Shown here: positions 12,005 to 23,776 of the stretch, in pieces
How positions within the stretch are numbered: position 1 is the first letter of the stretch
How the letters are laid out: each line of letters begins with the position of its first letter
Source of the DNA: Eucalyptus grandis
Lineage: Eukaryota > Streptophyta > Magnoliopsida > Myrtales > Myrtaceae
Direction of reading: 5' to 3'
Assembly: GCF_016545825.1 (NCBI RefSeq)
Contig: NC_052617.1
Coordinates: forward strand, 55,198,472 to 55,262,471
DNA: 64,000 nucleotides
Notes under the pieces: generated by a model
Seen by the model: the letters and a program-made list of their open reading frames with translations, nothing else
What the model was told of the DNA's origin: nothing
Database searches by the model: none
Program-made: the position numbers and the translations under genes

Positions 12005-12754
12005 TGTTGCGATAAGGCGAGCGATCGAACAATAATATAGACAGAAAAAGAAAATAAATCGGACACCAGATTTACGTGGTTCAGTCGTAAAGACCTACGT
12101 CCACGGGGAGAAGCAGCAGCGAATTTCACTATAGAATCAAGCGATACAAGGAGATTACACACTCAAGTCACTCAAACACTCTCTCGGTGTTTCCTGCCCC
12201 AATTACACCCAATAACACACACAGTGTTTAGCCCCGAAATTCCTCAAGAAATAATCTCTCAATCTCACGAAGGAATTACACGCAAATCTTACCACAAGAT
12301 TTAATTGGCTTTAACACTAAACCTTCTTGGATGTAATTCACGACAAAGAAAAATCCCTCCCAAGCACTCAACAACGAGGCGGTGCTTCAAGACCAATTCT
12401 TCACGATCAATGGCGGAACACCAAGCACTCACGTGGCGCTTCAAAACAACTTGTGATCCACACCTATCACCCATGGCCTTAAGTCTATATATATATATAA
12501 GTAAAACCCTTATTCTTTTGCCAACTTCTCATAGGATTTTGTTTCTTATCCAAAACATATCTTTGTATATTTTAAACAAAAATCCAAGTCCTAGTCAAAG
12601 TTGGCTATTTTAACAGCCAAACTCTCCAACGCAGATTCAAATTTGGGAAGTTGATCTTCGGATCTTCTTTGCTTGATTTCGAACATCCACAATATATCCA
12701 ATTCGGAATATTCGTAATTTTGCATTGGGCTTAAACTCGAGACATATTTTAACA
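12005..12754 (-). repeat. 3' LTR of the copia element
   Basis: 750 bp with TG...CA ends, near-identical to 15101-15846. Next to it (12755-12765), read on the minus strand, is the purine tract AAGGTGGAGAT, the expected polypurine tract next to a 3' LTR. Confidence 0.93.
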
Positions 12755-12845
12755 ATCTCCACCTTGGCTCGACGTTTGAGCTAAGTCACAATCGCTTCGT
12801 AAAAATTCAAACTCTGCTGCTACTTTCCCCTAGCCCCCGATGGGC

Positions 12846-14257
12846 TCAACCACCACAGATATTGTGCAAGTCCAAGCCTCGCTTGAACTTCGCCATAACC
12901 GAGGACCTCATCAGAATACCAACTCCACATGCACCTTTAACTACTCCACAAGGATTTTCCGACATAGCATCCTTAACCGCAGATAAAGCAAAACCATTGT
13001 TGCATCCATATCTGTCAGGAGATTGAATACATACCTTGTTAATTTCAGCAGTTACAGCAACCATTGGCTCTATAGGCTCCACCTCGCTATGAGCACCATC
13101 TGTGTCGATTACTTTGCTAGTACTCGTACTCGCTACCTCAGGAGTTTCTGGTCGCAACTCCACCTCAAGCTGAACACCGTTCAGATCCGTTTAATTTCTT
13201 GCTATAATCACTCCTAGCCGAAGTACTGGAGACTCATCAAAAGTAACTTCTCTGCTGTTAACAGGTGAATTTATATCTAGGCACCACAACCGATCGCCTC
13301 GCTCACCTTGTGCATAGCCATGGAATATGCACCTTGCCCTCCCATCGAGCTTACCATCACTCACTCGAAAATAATACGGGCAGCGTAACATTCTAATGAT
13401 AGAATAACCAGCAACGTTACCTGACCACACTTCTTTAGGAGTCCGCCATTCAATAGCAGTTGATGGGGATCTATTCACCAGGTAGTTTACCGTACTTAGC
13501 ATATCAGCTAGGATTCTCCTAGCAATACCAGCACTAGAGATTATTTTACGGGCCATCTCTAGTAATGTTCTGCTCATCAATTCTGCAAATTGTTGTGATT
13601 TACTAGCACTAGTGCGGTGTTTCACTATGCTCTCTTTCATACAGAATTTATTTGCCAGCTCCGAGCAAAACTCCATGCTATTGTCAGTCCGCACATGCTT
13701 GATCGACTTACCAGTCTCCGTCTTGATCAAAGCTCTTGACTGCGAGATCCTGACACCAGCATCAAACTTGTGCCTTGGCACAAACACCCAGGTCTTCCTC
13801 GAGCAGTCAATAGACTCTCGAATAGATGCATCCGACGTCTCCAGGGCGAAACCTATCATTGTCTCACCTTGAAGTTTATACAGGCCTCTGTGCTTGATTC
13901 CTTTCATTATCACTAGGGCACATCGAACAACCTTCAGAACTCCACCTTTTGAATAATACCTGCAACCAGCTGAATCTAGGGCACCCAAGGAAATTAAGTT
14001 TTTTTTTTCAATTCTGGAACATGCCTCACTCCAGTCAATGTCCTCACGATACCATCATGCATTCTGATTTTAACATCACCAACACCCACAACATCGCACT
14101 CAGCGTTGTTCCCTAACTGAAATTTACCACTACCCGTGCACTGATAAGTGATAAACCAGTTTCTATTTGGTGTGACATGAAAAGAACAACCAGAATCCAT
14201 AATCCATCCATCCATCAAGCGATGAATCATTAGTGACAGACAAGACATAATCAGCAT
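12846..14257 (-). pseudogene. Copia protease-integrase remnant
   Basis: Read on the minus strand, 14257-13994 carries an aspartic-protease-like stretch (WIMDSGCSFHVTPN). 13988-13191 carries an integrase core and C-terminal part: a DNSMEFCS stretch, NYLVNRSPSTAIEWRTPKEVW and CIFHGYAQGERG. 13163-12846 is a linker-like stretch with Pro/Glu/Val content. Frames are broken between these parts. The reverse transcriptase and RNase H expected downstream of integrase in Ty1-copia are absent, so the deletion removed most of the 3' half of pol. Confidence 0.8.
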
Positions 14258-14537
14258 TATCTGCTACAGCTGCAACATTATCTGTAGAATCAACCATAAT
14301 TCCCTTACCTTTTTCGTTCTTCAGCTTAAGGCAATCCCTTCTAAGATGTCCCCTCTTGCCACAGCTCTAACATACAACATTAGTAGTCCTAGATTGACTA
14401 CGTCTGTTCATATTAGTACTACCATTACCCACACGTGTTACAGATCTTCCTCTATTTTCACCTACTAGAGCAGTAGATGTAGATTCGCCAGATTCTCTTC
14501 TACGAATGTCCTCGCTCGAATCAAATCTCGAACCCCA

Positions 14538-15059
14538 TCAAACGTCAAACTTGTTGACCCCGGAGGAATTACTAACAGCAGTAACGGTAGTATTCCAACT
14601 ATCGAGCAATGAGGATAATAGAATCAAAGCACATACCTCATCTTCAAAATCAATTTCAACTGAACTCAATTGACTAACAATCACATTGAATTCATTGATA
14701 TGATTTGCAACCGACGCACCTTCTTTAATCTTCAAGTTAAACAGACGTCGCATCAAACAGACTTTGTTGATCACAGAGGGCTTCTCGTACATATCCGACA
14801 GGGCTTGCATCAAATCAGCAGTGGTCTTCTCCTTCAGGATGTTAAACGCGACGTTACGAGCCAATGTCAGCCGAATAACACCCATAGCTCGTCTATCCAG
14901 CAAATCCCAATCAGCTTGCTTCATCGTCGCCGGTTTCTCCCCCAGGACAAGGGCAAGTGCAGTTTCATCGATAAAGATAATCTTCAATCTGCATATTCCA
15001 GAAACTAAAATCCTTCCCATCAAATCGTCGATTCTCACTTTTACTTCTTCTGTCGCCAT
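14538..15059 (-). CDS. Copia gag polyprotein fragment
   Basis: A 173-residue frame starts MATEEVKVRIDDLMG and has the UBN2/Gag-polypeptide pattern of copia elements (LMRRLFNLKIKEGASVANHI, LLSSLLDSWN). It lies directly downstream (minus strand) of the primer site. A zinc-knuckle remnant follows at about 14350, out of frame. Gag would form the virus-like particle. The frame ends before the knuckle, so the product is truncated. Confidence 0.8.
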   Translation of the reverse strand: MATEEVKVRIDDLMGRILVSGICRLKIIFIDETALALVLGEKPATMKQADWDLLDRRAMGVIRLTLARNVAFNILKEKTTADLMQALSDMYEKPSVINKVCLMRRLFNLKIKEGASVANHINEFNVIVSQLSSVEIDFEDEVCALILLSSLLDSWNTTVTAVSNSSGVNKFDV

Positions 15060-15086
15060 CGATTCGCTTCAACTTAGCCAAGCCTG

Positions 15087-15098
15087 GCTCTGATACCA
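15087..15098 (-). other. Primer-binding site of the copia element
   Basis: Plus strand GCTCTGATACCA is the complement of TGGTATCAGAGC, two bases from the 5' LTR edge. It fixes the minus orientation of the element. Confidence 0.9.
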
Positions 15099-15100
15099 CT

Positions 15101-15846
15101 TGTTGCGATAAGGCGAGCGATCGAACAATAATATAGACAGAAAAAGAAAATAAATCGGACACCAGATTTACGTGGTTCAGTCGTAAAGACCTACGTCCAT
15201 GGGGAGAGCAGCAGCGAATTTCACTATAGATCAAGCGATACAAGGAGATCACACACTCGAGTCACTCAAACACTCTCTCAGTATTTCCCAAGCCCCAATT
15301 ACACCCAATAACACACACAGTGTTTAGCCCCGAAATTCCTCAATAAATAATCTCTCAATCTCACGAAGGAATTACACGCAAATCTTACCACAAGATTTAA
15401 TTGGCTTTAACACTAAACCTTCTTGGATGTAATTCACGACAAAGAAAAATCCCTCCCAAGCACTCAACAACGAGGCGGTGCTTCAAGACCAATTCTTCAC
15501 GATCAACGGCGGAACACTAAGCACTCACGTGGTGCTTCAAAACAACTTGTGATCCACACCTATCACCCATGGCCTTAAGTTTATATATATAAGTAAAACC
15601 CTTATTCTTTTGCCAACTTCTCATAGGATTTTGTTTCCTATCCAGAACATATCTTTGTATATTTTAAACAAAAATCCAAGTCCTAGTCAAAGTTGGCTAT
15701 TTTAACAGCCAAACTCTCCAACGCAGATTCAAATTTGGGAAGTTGATCTTCGGATCTTCTTTGCTTGATTTCGAACATCCACAACATATCCAATTCGGAA
15801 TATTCGTAATTTTGCATTGGGCTTAAACTCGAGACATATTTTAACA
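15101..15846 (-). repeat. 5' LTR of the copia element
   Basis: 746 bp, TG...CA ends, flanked outside by the TACTA duplication. It is the partner of 12005-12754. Confidence 0.93.
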
Positions 15847-16096
15847 TACTAAATGTTTTGAGGCCACAACAAATACGAGGCAAATGAGAGACAGAAGGAT
15901 TGGGTGCTATGACAGTGTCGGTGGGGGGAAAAAGGTGAGTATGGAAGATAGGAAGAAGGACAAGGATGAGATTGAGGAACCTGCCAACCCAAGTGATGTT
16001 GCCAAGTCGAGTCGCCAAACAAGCAAAGGAATTGAACACTATGAGAAATTCCGCGAAGTTGCAATTGAAATTGAGGATCAAAGAGACCTTTCTTCT

Positions 16097-17189
16097 GTAA
16101 GTGCTGAAAATTTTGCCCTATCCTTTAAGAATTACATCAGTAACTGTTAAAAATTCCAAGAAACTAAACTTTTATTTATCCCTCCAACCCAACCGGAAAA
16201 TTTAACATAGGTAATATATAAATATTATGTTGAGATCAGTATAGAAAACATGAACTGAGAAACAGGTTATTACAGAGATTGAAGAAATGATATAAGTTAA
16301 TTATATCTTATAGAGATATCTTTAATAGTCATAGAAGTGGTCATATCATGACCTACTTTCATAAAAAGTTTACTAGGCGAATAATTGTCAATCATAAAAT
16401 TAGATAAAGAATACGGCCAAATAAAATACATTTATGACTACTATATGTCTTCAGCCAGATGCTCGTGACTTCCTTACATGTAATGATCAAATTTAATATC
16501 GAAAGTTAAGCTGATAATAAAGTTTCAAATTAACCCTTATATCTATTATATATATCCCAAAAAACAAGACAAATATAGAACGAAGTTTTCACATCCAAAT
16601 ATCATCAAGATGTGGAAAAGGGATTGGAATTGAATAGAGCAATCGATAAGAAGGAACGAGCAAGAAAGAATTAGCGGAACCCTTTCGAGTCAGTTGGGTA
16701 TAATGAAAAGAAACAAGGTAGAAACAAACCATCAGCAACTTTTGTTAATTGGCTTCTACAACTGGAAGTGGTTACGAAGAAGGGAGTAATAAAAATTATA
16801 AGGGAGGAGAAAGGGGTGGATGTCTTTCTTTTCGTACTTTTATAAGTGGTTAGTAGATTAGTACCTTACTTCCGTGTAAGGTAATCTGCAAATAGAATCA
16901 TAAACAAAATGAAATAATACCCAGTGACTCTAGCCTAGCATTAACGGGCTAAAAATAAATACATTACTTCACTATATCTAGCATTCATGTACCAAAGACA
17001 ATGTTTCACATTAATTGTACAACTTATTTAGTTATAATTATAAAATAAATTACAAAAGGCATCACATGTGTCGGGCATTTTTCTAAATTTTACTTGTTGT
17101 ACCACCTTGACTGGAACTGGATAATCTTTCTCTGGTTTAAAAACACCAGCCAACCATTAAGCAGTCTTTTGTTGTTGAGCATGATAAAC
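16097..17189. other. AT-rich stretch, intron or intergenic
   Basis: Follows a good donor site at 16097 but no downstream exon is recognised. No repeat or RNA gene could be supported. Confidence 0.4.
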
Positions 17190-17530
17190 AAAAGACATAG
17201 CAAGATTCAAAGTGATCTTAGGAGCGGCACTTGTCAGGATGTGGATAAAGCCTTAGTTGAAGTACATAGACATGATAGTTTATGAATATCAATAGAAATT
17301 AGTCAAGTTAAATGTTAGCACTATAATATTTGAAAAGGAACTTAAAAAGTTTTCTATTGACTCCGTTTTTTAGTAATTATAGCAGTATAAAGAAAATGTT
17401 CCACAGGTGACCTAATTTATTTTTGATTTGATGGTTAGTGAGAAAGTCAGTAGTTATAATCTTCAAATCAAGAGCTAAAAAACCGATACCGTGAAGTTTT
17501 ATCTATTCGAGCGTTCTGATATTTTTTTTT
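17190..17530 (+). repeat. Diverged duplicate block (copy 2), matches 9290-9600
   Basis: This is the second member of the pair. Its position downstream of the 11.2-16.1 kb gene mirrors that of copy 1 relative to 7830-8130, once the 3.8-kb copia insertion is discounted. Confidence 0.7.
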
Positions 17531-17739
17531 TCCCCTTAATATATGAAATGTGATGAGTTAGTACTCCTAGTTAGGTAATTATCTAACTTATTGATTGGTA
17601 TTCCACCGGACATTTTAGTATTCAATCCCAAATCCATCTCTAAGTAATGAATGGTGTCTATGGTAATATGCAAAAAAGTTTAATATATATCCAATTCATA
17701 TGTTGCGTGGCACTCAAGTTGCACTTGTTACATCACAGA

Positions 17740-18060
17740 TGGAGTGTCCCTTCACAATCAATTTCATCCTGAAGATAAAGCTGTTGTTTGGTGTGTTTTC
17801 CGTAACAAGGAGAAAAAAAAGAAGATGTCTTCCCTGCTTTAGTGACATATGATGGATTGATTGCCGACGTTAAATATTTCGGCTTTCTTTTGAAGAGAAT
17901 GTGGTACACGACTCCTGATGAAGATTGTGAGTTGGTCAGAGAGATCAAAGATGATGAGCAAGTGAAGGAAATGGTGCAACTAGCATCTAAAAGAGGATTG
18001 ATTCATTTGATCGTCGAGGGAGAGCTCGACAATTTTTTGGGAGGACCAATGGTTAGGCTC
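17740..18060 (+). pseudogene. Decayed gene of the acidic, PB1-like family, copy 2
   Basis: From 17842 the frame reads VTYDGLIADVKYFGFLLKRM, then a Tyr-Thr-Thr-Pro stretch, IKDDEQVKEMVQLASKRGLI and HLIVEGE. The order Tyr-x-Gly...Asp-Asp-x-x-Val-x-x-Met...His-Leu-x-Val-Glu is what plant PB1-like/MuDR N-terminal segments show, so I suggest that relationship with modest confidence. An upstream piece at about 17737-17838 (HPEDKAVVWCVF) is in another frame and ends at a stop, so at least one frameshift separates them. After about 18030 the frame becomes hydrophobic and unlike the family. A second, more decayed copy lies 0.7 kb downstream. Confidence 0.5.
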
Positions 18061-18569
18061 AGGCGATGGGGCTGCACCGTGCACGTTTTAGTTGTCTTTC
18101 TCTGTGTTGCCTTTTTCCTGTTTCTCTTGCTTCTGCAAGAAAATTGGATTTTCCGGCGAAAATCAGGCAGTTTGCTGGGATGCGCATCTTCAGTCTCAGT
18201 GAGTACTTTGCGGCGATTTTTGCTTTCCTTTTATTTATAATCATTTTCTTTAATTAATTTGGGATGAGTTTTGTTGTGATTGGATGAACAAGAACATGGT
18301 CACACGGACTATTTATTTTTTTTAATATTATTATTTGTAAGTAGGAAAATCATTCACGTTCAAGAGAACTTTGGAATGCCAAGTGAGTCCCATTAGTGCC
18401 TAATTTAATACATTGCGAAAAGGGAAAGAACTTTCTAATAGCATCTACTGGAAACGAGAGTTCATTTGCTGGAAAAATAAAAAAGAAGTGTCGGTTCCTT
18501 CCTTATTGGTAAAATTATCACCTAAATAAATCAACTCCTAGATTTTTAGCAACTTCAATCAGTGACCTC

Positions 18570-18960
18570 TAAAGGATTGATAGTCGATGTGAAAGGTTTT
18601 GGCTTTCTTTCGAAGAGAATGCGGTACGAGGATCCTAGTGAATACCCGGGCCTGCTCATAAAGATCATGAGTGATAAGTAGGTGAAGGGAATGGGCCAAC
18701 TATCATCTAAAAGAGGATTAATTCATTTGTACTTCGTGAGAGGTTGACAGTGAGCCAGGCAATTCCGAATGTTTTGAGGCCATGGGAAATAGGAAGGAAA
18801 TGAAGGACGGAAGGAATGGAAACTACGGCAGTGTCCATGGAGGGAAAACAACGAGCATGGAAGAAAGGAAGAAGGATAAGGATGACATTGGGGAACCTGC
18901 CAACCAAAATGGTGTTATGTTCTTGAGTTGCTGAAGGGTGCAAAGGAGTAGAACATTATG
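18570..18960 (+). pseudogene. Decayed gene of the acidic, PB1-like family, copy 3
   Basis: 18575-18745 repeats copy 2 (GLIVDVKGFGFLSKRMRY, then SSKRGLIHL) with a TAG stop at about 18680. 18750-18935 repeats the charged exon of copy 1 (SECFEAMGN..., then SMEERKKDKDDIGEPAN against SMEDRKKDKDEIEEPAN). This copy therefore links the two segments seen separately in copies 1 and 2 and shows that they belong to one gene. Stops and frameshifts make it non-functional. A truncated copia element begins at 18969. Confidence 0.55.
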
Positions 18961-18968
18961 AGAGATTT

Positions 18969-20060
18969 TGTCCTACATCGGTTATGGAGGGGGTGGTGGT
19001 CGGTTTATAAGTATGGGGTAAAACTTCAATCTTTGAGCTAACTTTTGGGTAAGAGATGCCCAAAATCACCCAACCGTGGTATCAGAGCTAGCGTTGAGAT
19101 TCTAGTGATTGATGGAAGAAACTAATGGCACCATGTTTAAGTCAAATTACTCTATTTGGAAGCCTCGGATGGAAGACATGTTATATTGCGAAGATTTGTT
19201 TGATCCCGTTGAGGGTGATGAGGCCAAAAGAGATAAAGAAGACAGAGTGGGAGCGAATGGATTGGAAAATGGTTGGGTTTATTCAGCAATAAATTGATGA
19301 TAGTGTGTTTCATCATGTTGTTTAAGAGACGAAGACGGACACATTGTGGAAGAAATTACAAGATCTCTATAAGAGTGTTGCTTAAGAGACAAAGGTGGAC
19401 AGCTTATGGAAGAAATTACAAAATCTCTATAAGAGGAGAACTCCACAAAATAAAGCTTTCCTAGATAAAATACTTATGAGATACAATGAAGAGAATAGCA
19501 TGTCGGAGCATTTCAGTGAATTTCAAGATGTTGTAAATCAATTGACAAATCTTGAGATTGCCTTTGGTGATGAATCGCAATCATGTCTATAGTTGGGACA
19601 CTTTGGTTGTGGCGTTAAATAATTCAGCTCCTTTCGGTGTGCTTTCTATGAGCATGGTTAAAGAAAGCTTGTTCAATGAAAAAATAAGAAGAGAAGGTTT
19701 GAATTTTGCTTCTAAATTAGAGGCTCTTGTCATTGAAAATAGGGTAAGAATTCAATCAAGAAAGTTTCAAATGTGAAAAGATGGGACATTATGCAAAAGA
19801 GTGTTGGTTGCCAAAGAGAGATAAATCCCACGATAGAAATGGAGATTGAAAGAAAGGAGAAATATACTACAACGGCGATTGCATTTGATGGTGATGTTGT
19901 GTTCGTATGTAACGATGGTTGTGTGAAACTTACATGCCAAGATTCTAGCTGGATTGTTGATTCCGCAACTTCATTTACATGTCACCTTACGGAGTGACTA
20001 CTTTGCTTTTTATCGCAGCAGTGATTTGGAAATTATATCTCTTTTGCATCATGTCCTTTT
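18969..20060 (+). mobile_element. Truncated Ty1-copia element with a short (104 bp) LTR
   Basis: The LTR at 18969-19072 begins TGTCCTACATCGG and ends CACCCA. The primer site TGGTATCAGAGC is at 19077-19088. A broken gag follows from 19109 (MEETNGTMFKSNYSIWKPRM), with an internal duplication of the segment encoding LWKKLQ.LYK at about 19336-19435. A zinc-knuckle remnant CEKMGHYAKEC lies at 19772-19804, and a protease active-site-like stretch SWIVDSATSF near 19945. Everything beyond the protease is missing, and no 3' LTR was found. Multiple stops and frame changes make it dead. Confidence 0.8.
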
Positions 20061-20753
20061 TTATCTGAGATTGAATGTATCTAGGTTTGGGTCGTATTTA
20101 AAATGACTACGATGTCCGTTAGTAGTGCATGATATGCACCTCGAATTAGCCTTAGCAATTAAAAACGCTCCATAGCCAAGATGCGCTTATGCCAAATTAC
20201 TCCATTATTTCGCTTCAAATCAATGTTGCAAGTACTTTCCAAACATTTTGAGGCATCACATGAATCTTACATGCATGACATTATGTCATTCATTAGATAA
20301 TGTGTGTAGATGTTTTTGGTGCATGATGACTGAACAACTAATCTGATATCGGCTCACTAATTTGTTTGATTGGTTGATTGGTTGAAAACCAAGGTCGGAA
20401 GGCTTGAATGCATGCTTTTATACTTGTTTTGTATGTGTCTTTTAGATGTATGTTTATGTGCGATGCTTGATCTCATGAGGTATCTTGGGTGACATTTAGA
20501 ACCCGTTTTAGGAACTTTTAGCATTTGTCGCCATTTGTGAACACAAATGATGGCCAATGGCTACAAGTCCTTTAAAAATGAATTGGGTAGGAGTCTTAGT
20601 GGGGAACATTGCATGAACCACAAAGGCCGACCTCGAGGCCATGCTTGATTAGCTAGATACATTGACTTGATCTCTTGATTGTGATTGCTTTTCTCTATAT
20701 GTTATAAGTGCATTTCTTCTATTCATATTGTAAACATTTTAGTTTTAGTGTCA
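20061..20753. other. Unclassified stretch
   Basis: No protein homology recognised. Could be LTR or untranslated sequence of one of the flanking elements. Confidence 0.4.
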
Positions 20754-23700
20754 TGCCACGATCCTCGAGCGGGTGCACATCCCTTTGCGGTTGATACAAA
20801 TGCGACGTTCTTAGGACGCGTTCCTGACCCATTCATTTTAAGCACATGCGGAAGCGAAACAATAAACCCCCGACAACAAATAGCATGGGATAGGAAAGCA
20901 GGGTAACATTTCACAAAAGCCAACTTTTATAAACAACTAGGTTTAGGTAGAAAATGAGTCTAGTTGAAAGTCTACAAAAGGTTGGCTCTCAAAAAGAAGC
21001 TATCCAATGACACCTTAGTCGGACACGTACGTCGATCCTTTAGACTCCACCTCCACAGACTCCGGGGCTTCAGGTCCTCCACGATCACCATCTAAGGACT
21101 TGAAAATTTAAGCCCACGATGGGGAGAGACTCTTTAAACCCCTATTAGGAAGAAAATACACCTCATGGTGCTTTAGCCACAAAGCCACACAATTAGAACA
21201 TAAGACTTACCTTGCCTCAGTTCCTTCTTGCACGTCAGCACAATTCATATCACAAATGCATATAATTAATGCACACAACAATTGAAACGCCTCATCAACT
21301 CAATCAACCACAAGGGTCCAGATTATAAGGCCAAACCATTACGACACATCCCATATCTTGTCACACAGTTTTGTCTCATCATCTGGCGCATCTAACTCAA
21401 TCAATCATGCGTTCCAATTGTTAATTTTGCCTCTCAAGAGTATGGCCTACTCCCAAGTTCGGCGGTCTATTGGCATTGCCAGGCATCATCTCTTCCCCAT
21501 TGAGCACGGCTACGTCTCTCAAAGACGACTTTCCCAAATGAGCATAGGTCTAGAATCTACTACTACCTGATACCCATTGAGTGGGTGACCCATATAGGGA
21601 TTTAGTAATGTCCGGCATAAACGCTTGAGACGGGTTCTTTTAACCAACACACGACCATTCAATCCCGACCTAGGACACCGTGCATTGCACTCAAATGCCT
21701 CAATTAAAATAGTGATCATAGCCTATTTTCTTCGTATTAAAAACATCCGGAAAATAGTCGTGTGTGGGTACACGGTCAATTTGAACTAGAAAAAAAAATG
21801 CATAACCTTCTTTTTAAGATCCCACGGTTTTATATAGTGTATAAAACCATTTTCGGCGTTAAAACCCGACACCCGCGATTTTATAAATAAATATCGAAAT
21901 TCACAATTTTTGGAATAATTGACCAAATTTCCAATCAGCACTCAATTTGCACAAATTGACATCCAATTGCATAAATTGAACACACTTTGTTGCAATCGGC
22001 ATGAAATTCCAATCATCGGCTATCCTAGTCTAATTTTCAGAAAATATTCAATAATTAAATAAATACCAAAATTAATTAAATAAATGCAATTAAATACCAT
22101 AATTGCAAACTTAGGCCGGAAAAGCCTAATTAAATACCAAAACGGGCCCAGAAAATTTCCGAACCAATCTAGAAAGATAATACAACATATCTAGTTGCTA
22201 ATTACGCTACTCTAACCACCTAACATGCATAAACGAATAATTAAATAACTAATATAATCTAACTAACTACCTAATCTCTAATTAACTTAAACTAAACACC
22301 CCTTAAGCATGATTAACCTCATAAGCAAGGTTTAGTAAGTAAATTCACCGGTTTTGAAATCCGATGAGTTCACGACGACGGTAAGGCGAAGATAGACAAC
22401 AAACTCCGAAGCGGTGACACTCTACGAGCCTCGAAAAGGCTCGAAGAAACCTCCCGAAGCTCACAGCTGGGCTGTGAATTCGGTTTATGATCTTGGACGG
22501 CAGAGGCTGAACCGACGGCTGTTTGGGGCTGAAACGGACTAGGCAAGATAGCGGCGGCTAGGCGGGTGGAGACAGCTGTTGGACAGTGGCGAGCTGAGCT
22601 CCGATGACCTTTATGACGGCCAGGGGACGTTGGCAAAGCTGATAGGTGGGCGAGCGGGGCGCGGGGACGCACGAGCAAGCGTGCGAACAAGCTAGGCGCG
22701 TGGGTGAGTGGCAGCGCAAGCGATGGCTTTGGCGAGCTTTGGGCGGACATGCGACGGGTAGGGGAAAGTTGGCCAGTTTCTGCTAGTTCTCTCAAGCTTT
22801 CAACAACCCACAAATGGAGAAAAGAGGGCTGAAGGGAAGAAGATGGGCTATTGGTCAAGGAGGGGGCCACCAAAATATCCTAAACACTCATTGGCATGGC
22901 CCTACCAAACTTGGCTGTCAATCACAGCCATTTGCAACTGCTAAGACTTCGTTGTCAAGCCTCCTAAGGGTCCAAAAGTTACACACCATGGGAGGCTTCG
23001 AATTTGAGCATTGCCCACTCAATTTGGATTCAGTTCCCCACAAATTCTCCTTCAATTGAACTCAATTTGGTCCCCAAAAATTCCACCAAGATGTCATTGA
23101 CTAAATTAGCATTTTTCTTGTCAATCCGTCCAACCCAAATCCCAAAATGCGACCAAAACGGTCCTCGGATTTTTCCGATCCAAAATACCCTTTGAAAATT
23201 TGCCGAAAATCTCGGTTTGTAGAAAAAATCTTTAGAAGATGTGTCGACGGTTCTAAAATGACTCATGACATGATAGAACTTTTAATTTCTGAAATTGGGT
23301 TCAAATTTGCGGTTAATTTCAATCTGACGCGATTTTAGCGTGACCTAACCTACCGGGTAGCTTTTAGGAACAGCGCATTTGACCCGTGGTTGATTATTTT
23401 CAAGCCACATTGTAAATTTTCGACACATTGGGGACTCTCGGTTATCATGAAAATCTTGAGGTTTTGTGCTAATCGATGAGAATATTGCAATCAGGTGGAA
23501 TCACCCACATTCTAATCATATATCTCGGTCGAATCGACTTATTTTCGATCTCTGATTGATTCTGACAGTGTCGTAATGATTCTTGTAGACTAACACGGTC
23601 AAGCAGTCGATTTCTGGTCGAATTCTCAAGTCTATTGCGTTTAGATTCCTTAACGGCTTCACCTAATAGGCTAGTGATCTCGTGAGTGGCCTTCTCCGAG

Positions 23701-23776
23701 AAAAGAACTATAGGCGCGTCGATGAAAAGCCCAACTTATTTAATTGAAAATAGAATTGGAAATTCAGGATGTCACA
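20754..23776 (-). repeat. Long LTR of a Ty3-gypsy chromovirus (Tekay/Del-like), reverse
   Basis: Read on the minus strand it starts TGTGACATCC and ends GGATCGTGGCA, matching the ends of the two forward LTRs at 24024-27233 and 27675-30983 (for example the gcatgtgc..taaaat.aatg.gtc phrase near the end). A purine tract AAGAGAGGAAGAGT precedes the start on the minus strand, which marks this as the 3' LTR of a minus-strand element. No target duplication is visible at 20749-20753. The open frames inside (for example 22370-22873) are GC-rich chance frames. Confidence 0.8.

Larger units (their letters stand above)
12000..15851 (-). mobile_element. Ty1-copia retrotransposon, internally deleted, with 5-bp target duplication
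   Basis: Two LTRs of about 750 bp start TGTTGCGATAAGG and end TTTTAACA on the plus strand. They are flanked by TACTA at 12000-12004 and 15847-15851. The PBS and the order of coding remnants place the element on the minus strand. Gag, protease and integrase pieces are present, but I see no reverse transcriptase/RNase H, so it is non-autonomous and internally deleted. The LTR copies are very similar, with a handful of indels such as extra TA units in the left copy, which suggests a fairly recent insertion. It landed inside an exon of the PB1-like family copy. Confidence 0.93.
11182..16096 (+). pseudogene. Decayed gene of an acidic, PB1-like family, copy 1 (split by a copia element)
   Basis: One exon (about 11182-11362) reads DNDVQEVLQSFFEMASEYYN followed by an acidic Asp/Glu/His/Gly tract and ends at a gtaaga donor. 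A second exon starts after cag at 11884 (DGAELDISSSDEVSYSPF...). It is interrupted at 12004 by a copia element and continues at 15852 to a gtaagt donor at 16096/16097. Removing the element with one TACTA copy keeps the frame open across the join, and the second part is Lys/Asp/Glu-rich (MEDRKKDKDEIEEPANP). Related pieces occur at 17740-18060 and 18570-18960. The D.DVQ..L pattern resembles the N-terminal PB1-like/MuDR-associated segment of plant proteins, but that assignment is weak. No start codon or upstream exons were found, and a stop lies just before the first exon piece. Confidence 0.5.

Noticed and set aside
17094..17285. 63-codon frame (MLYHLDWNWII...)
   Set aside because: Overlaps the duplicated non-coding block at 17190-17530, and the matching block at 9290-9600 does not keep the frame.
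22370..22873. 167-codon minus-strand frame
   Set aside because: Lies inside a 3-kb Tekay-like LTR and has low-complexity Ser/Leu/Pro composition. The homologous region of the other LTRs does not conserve the frame.
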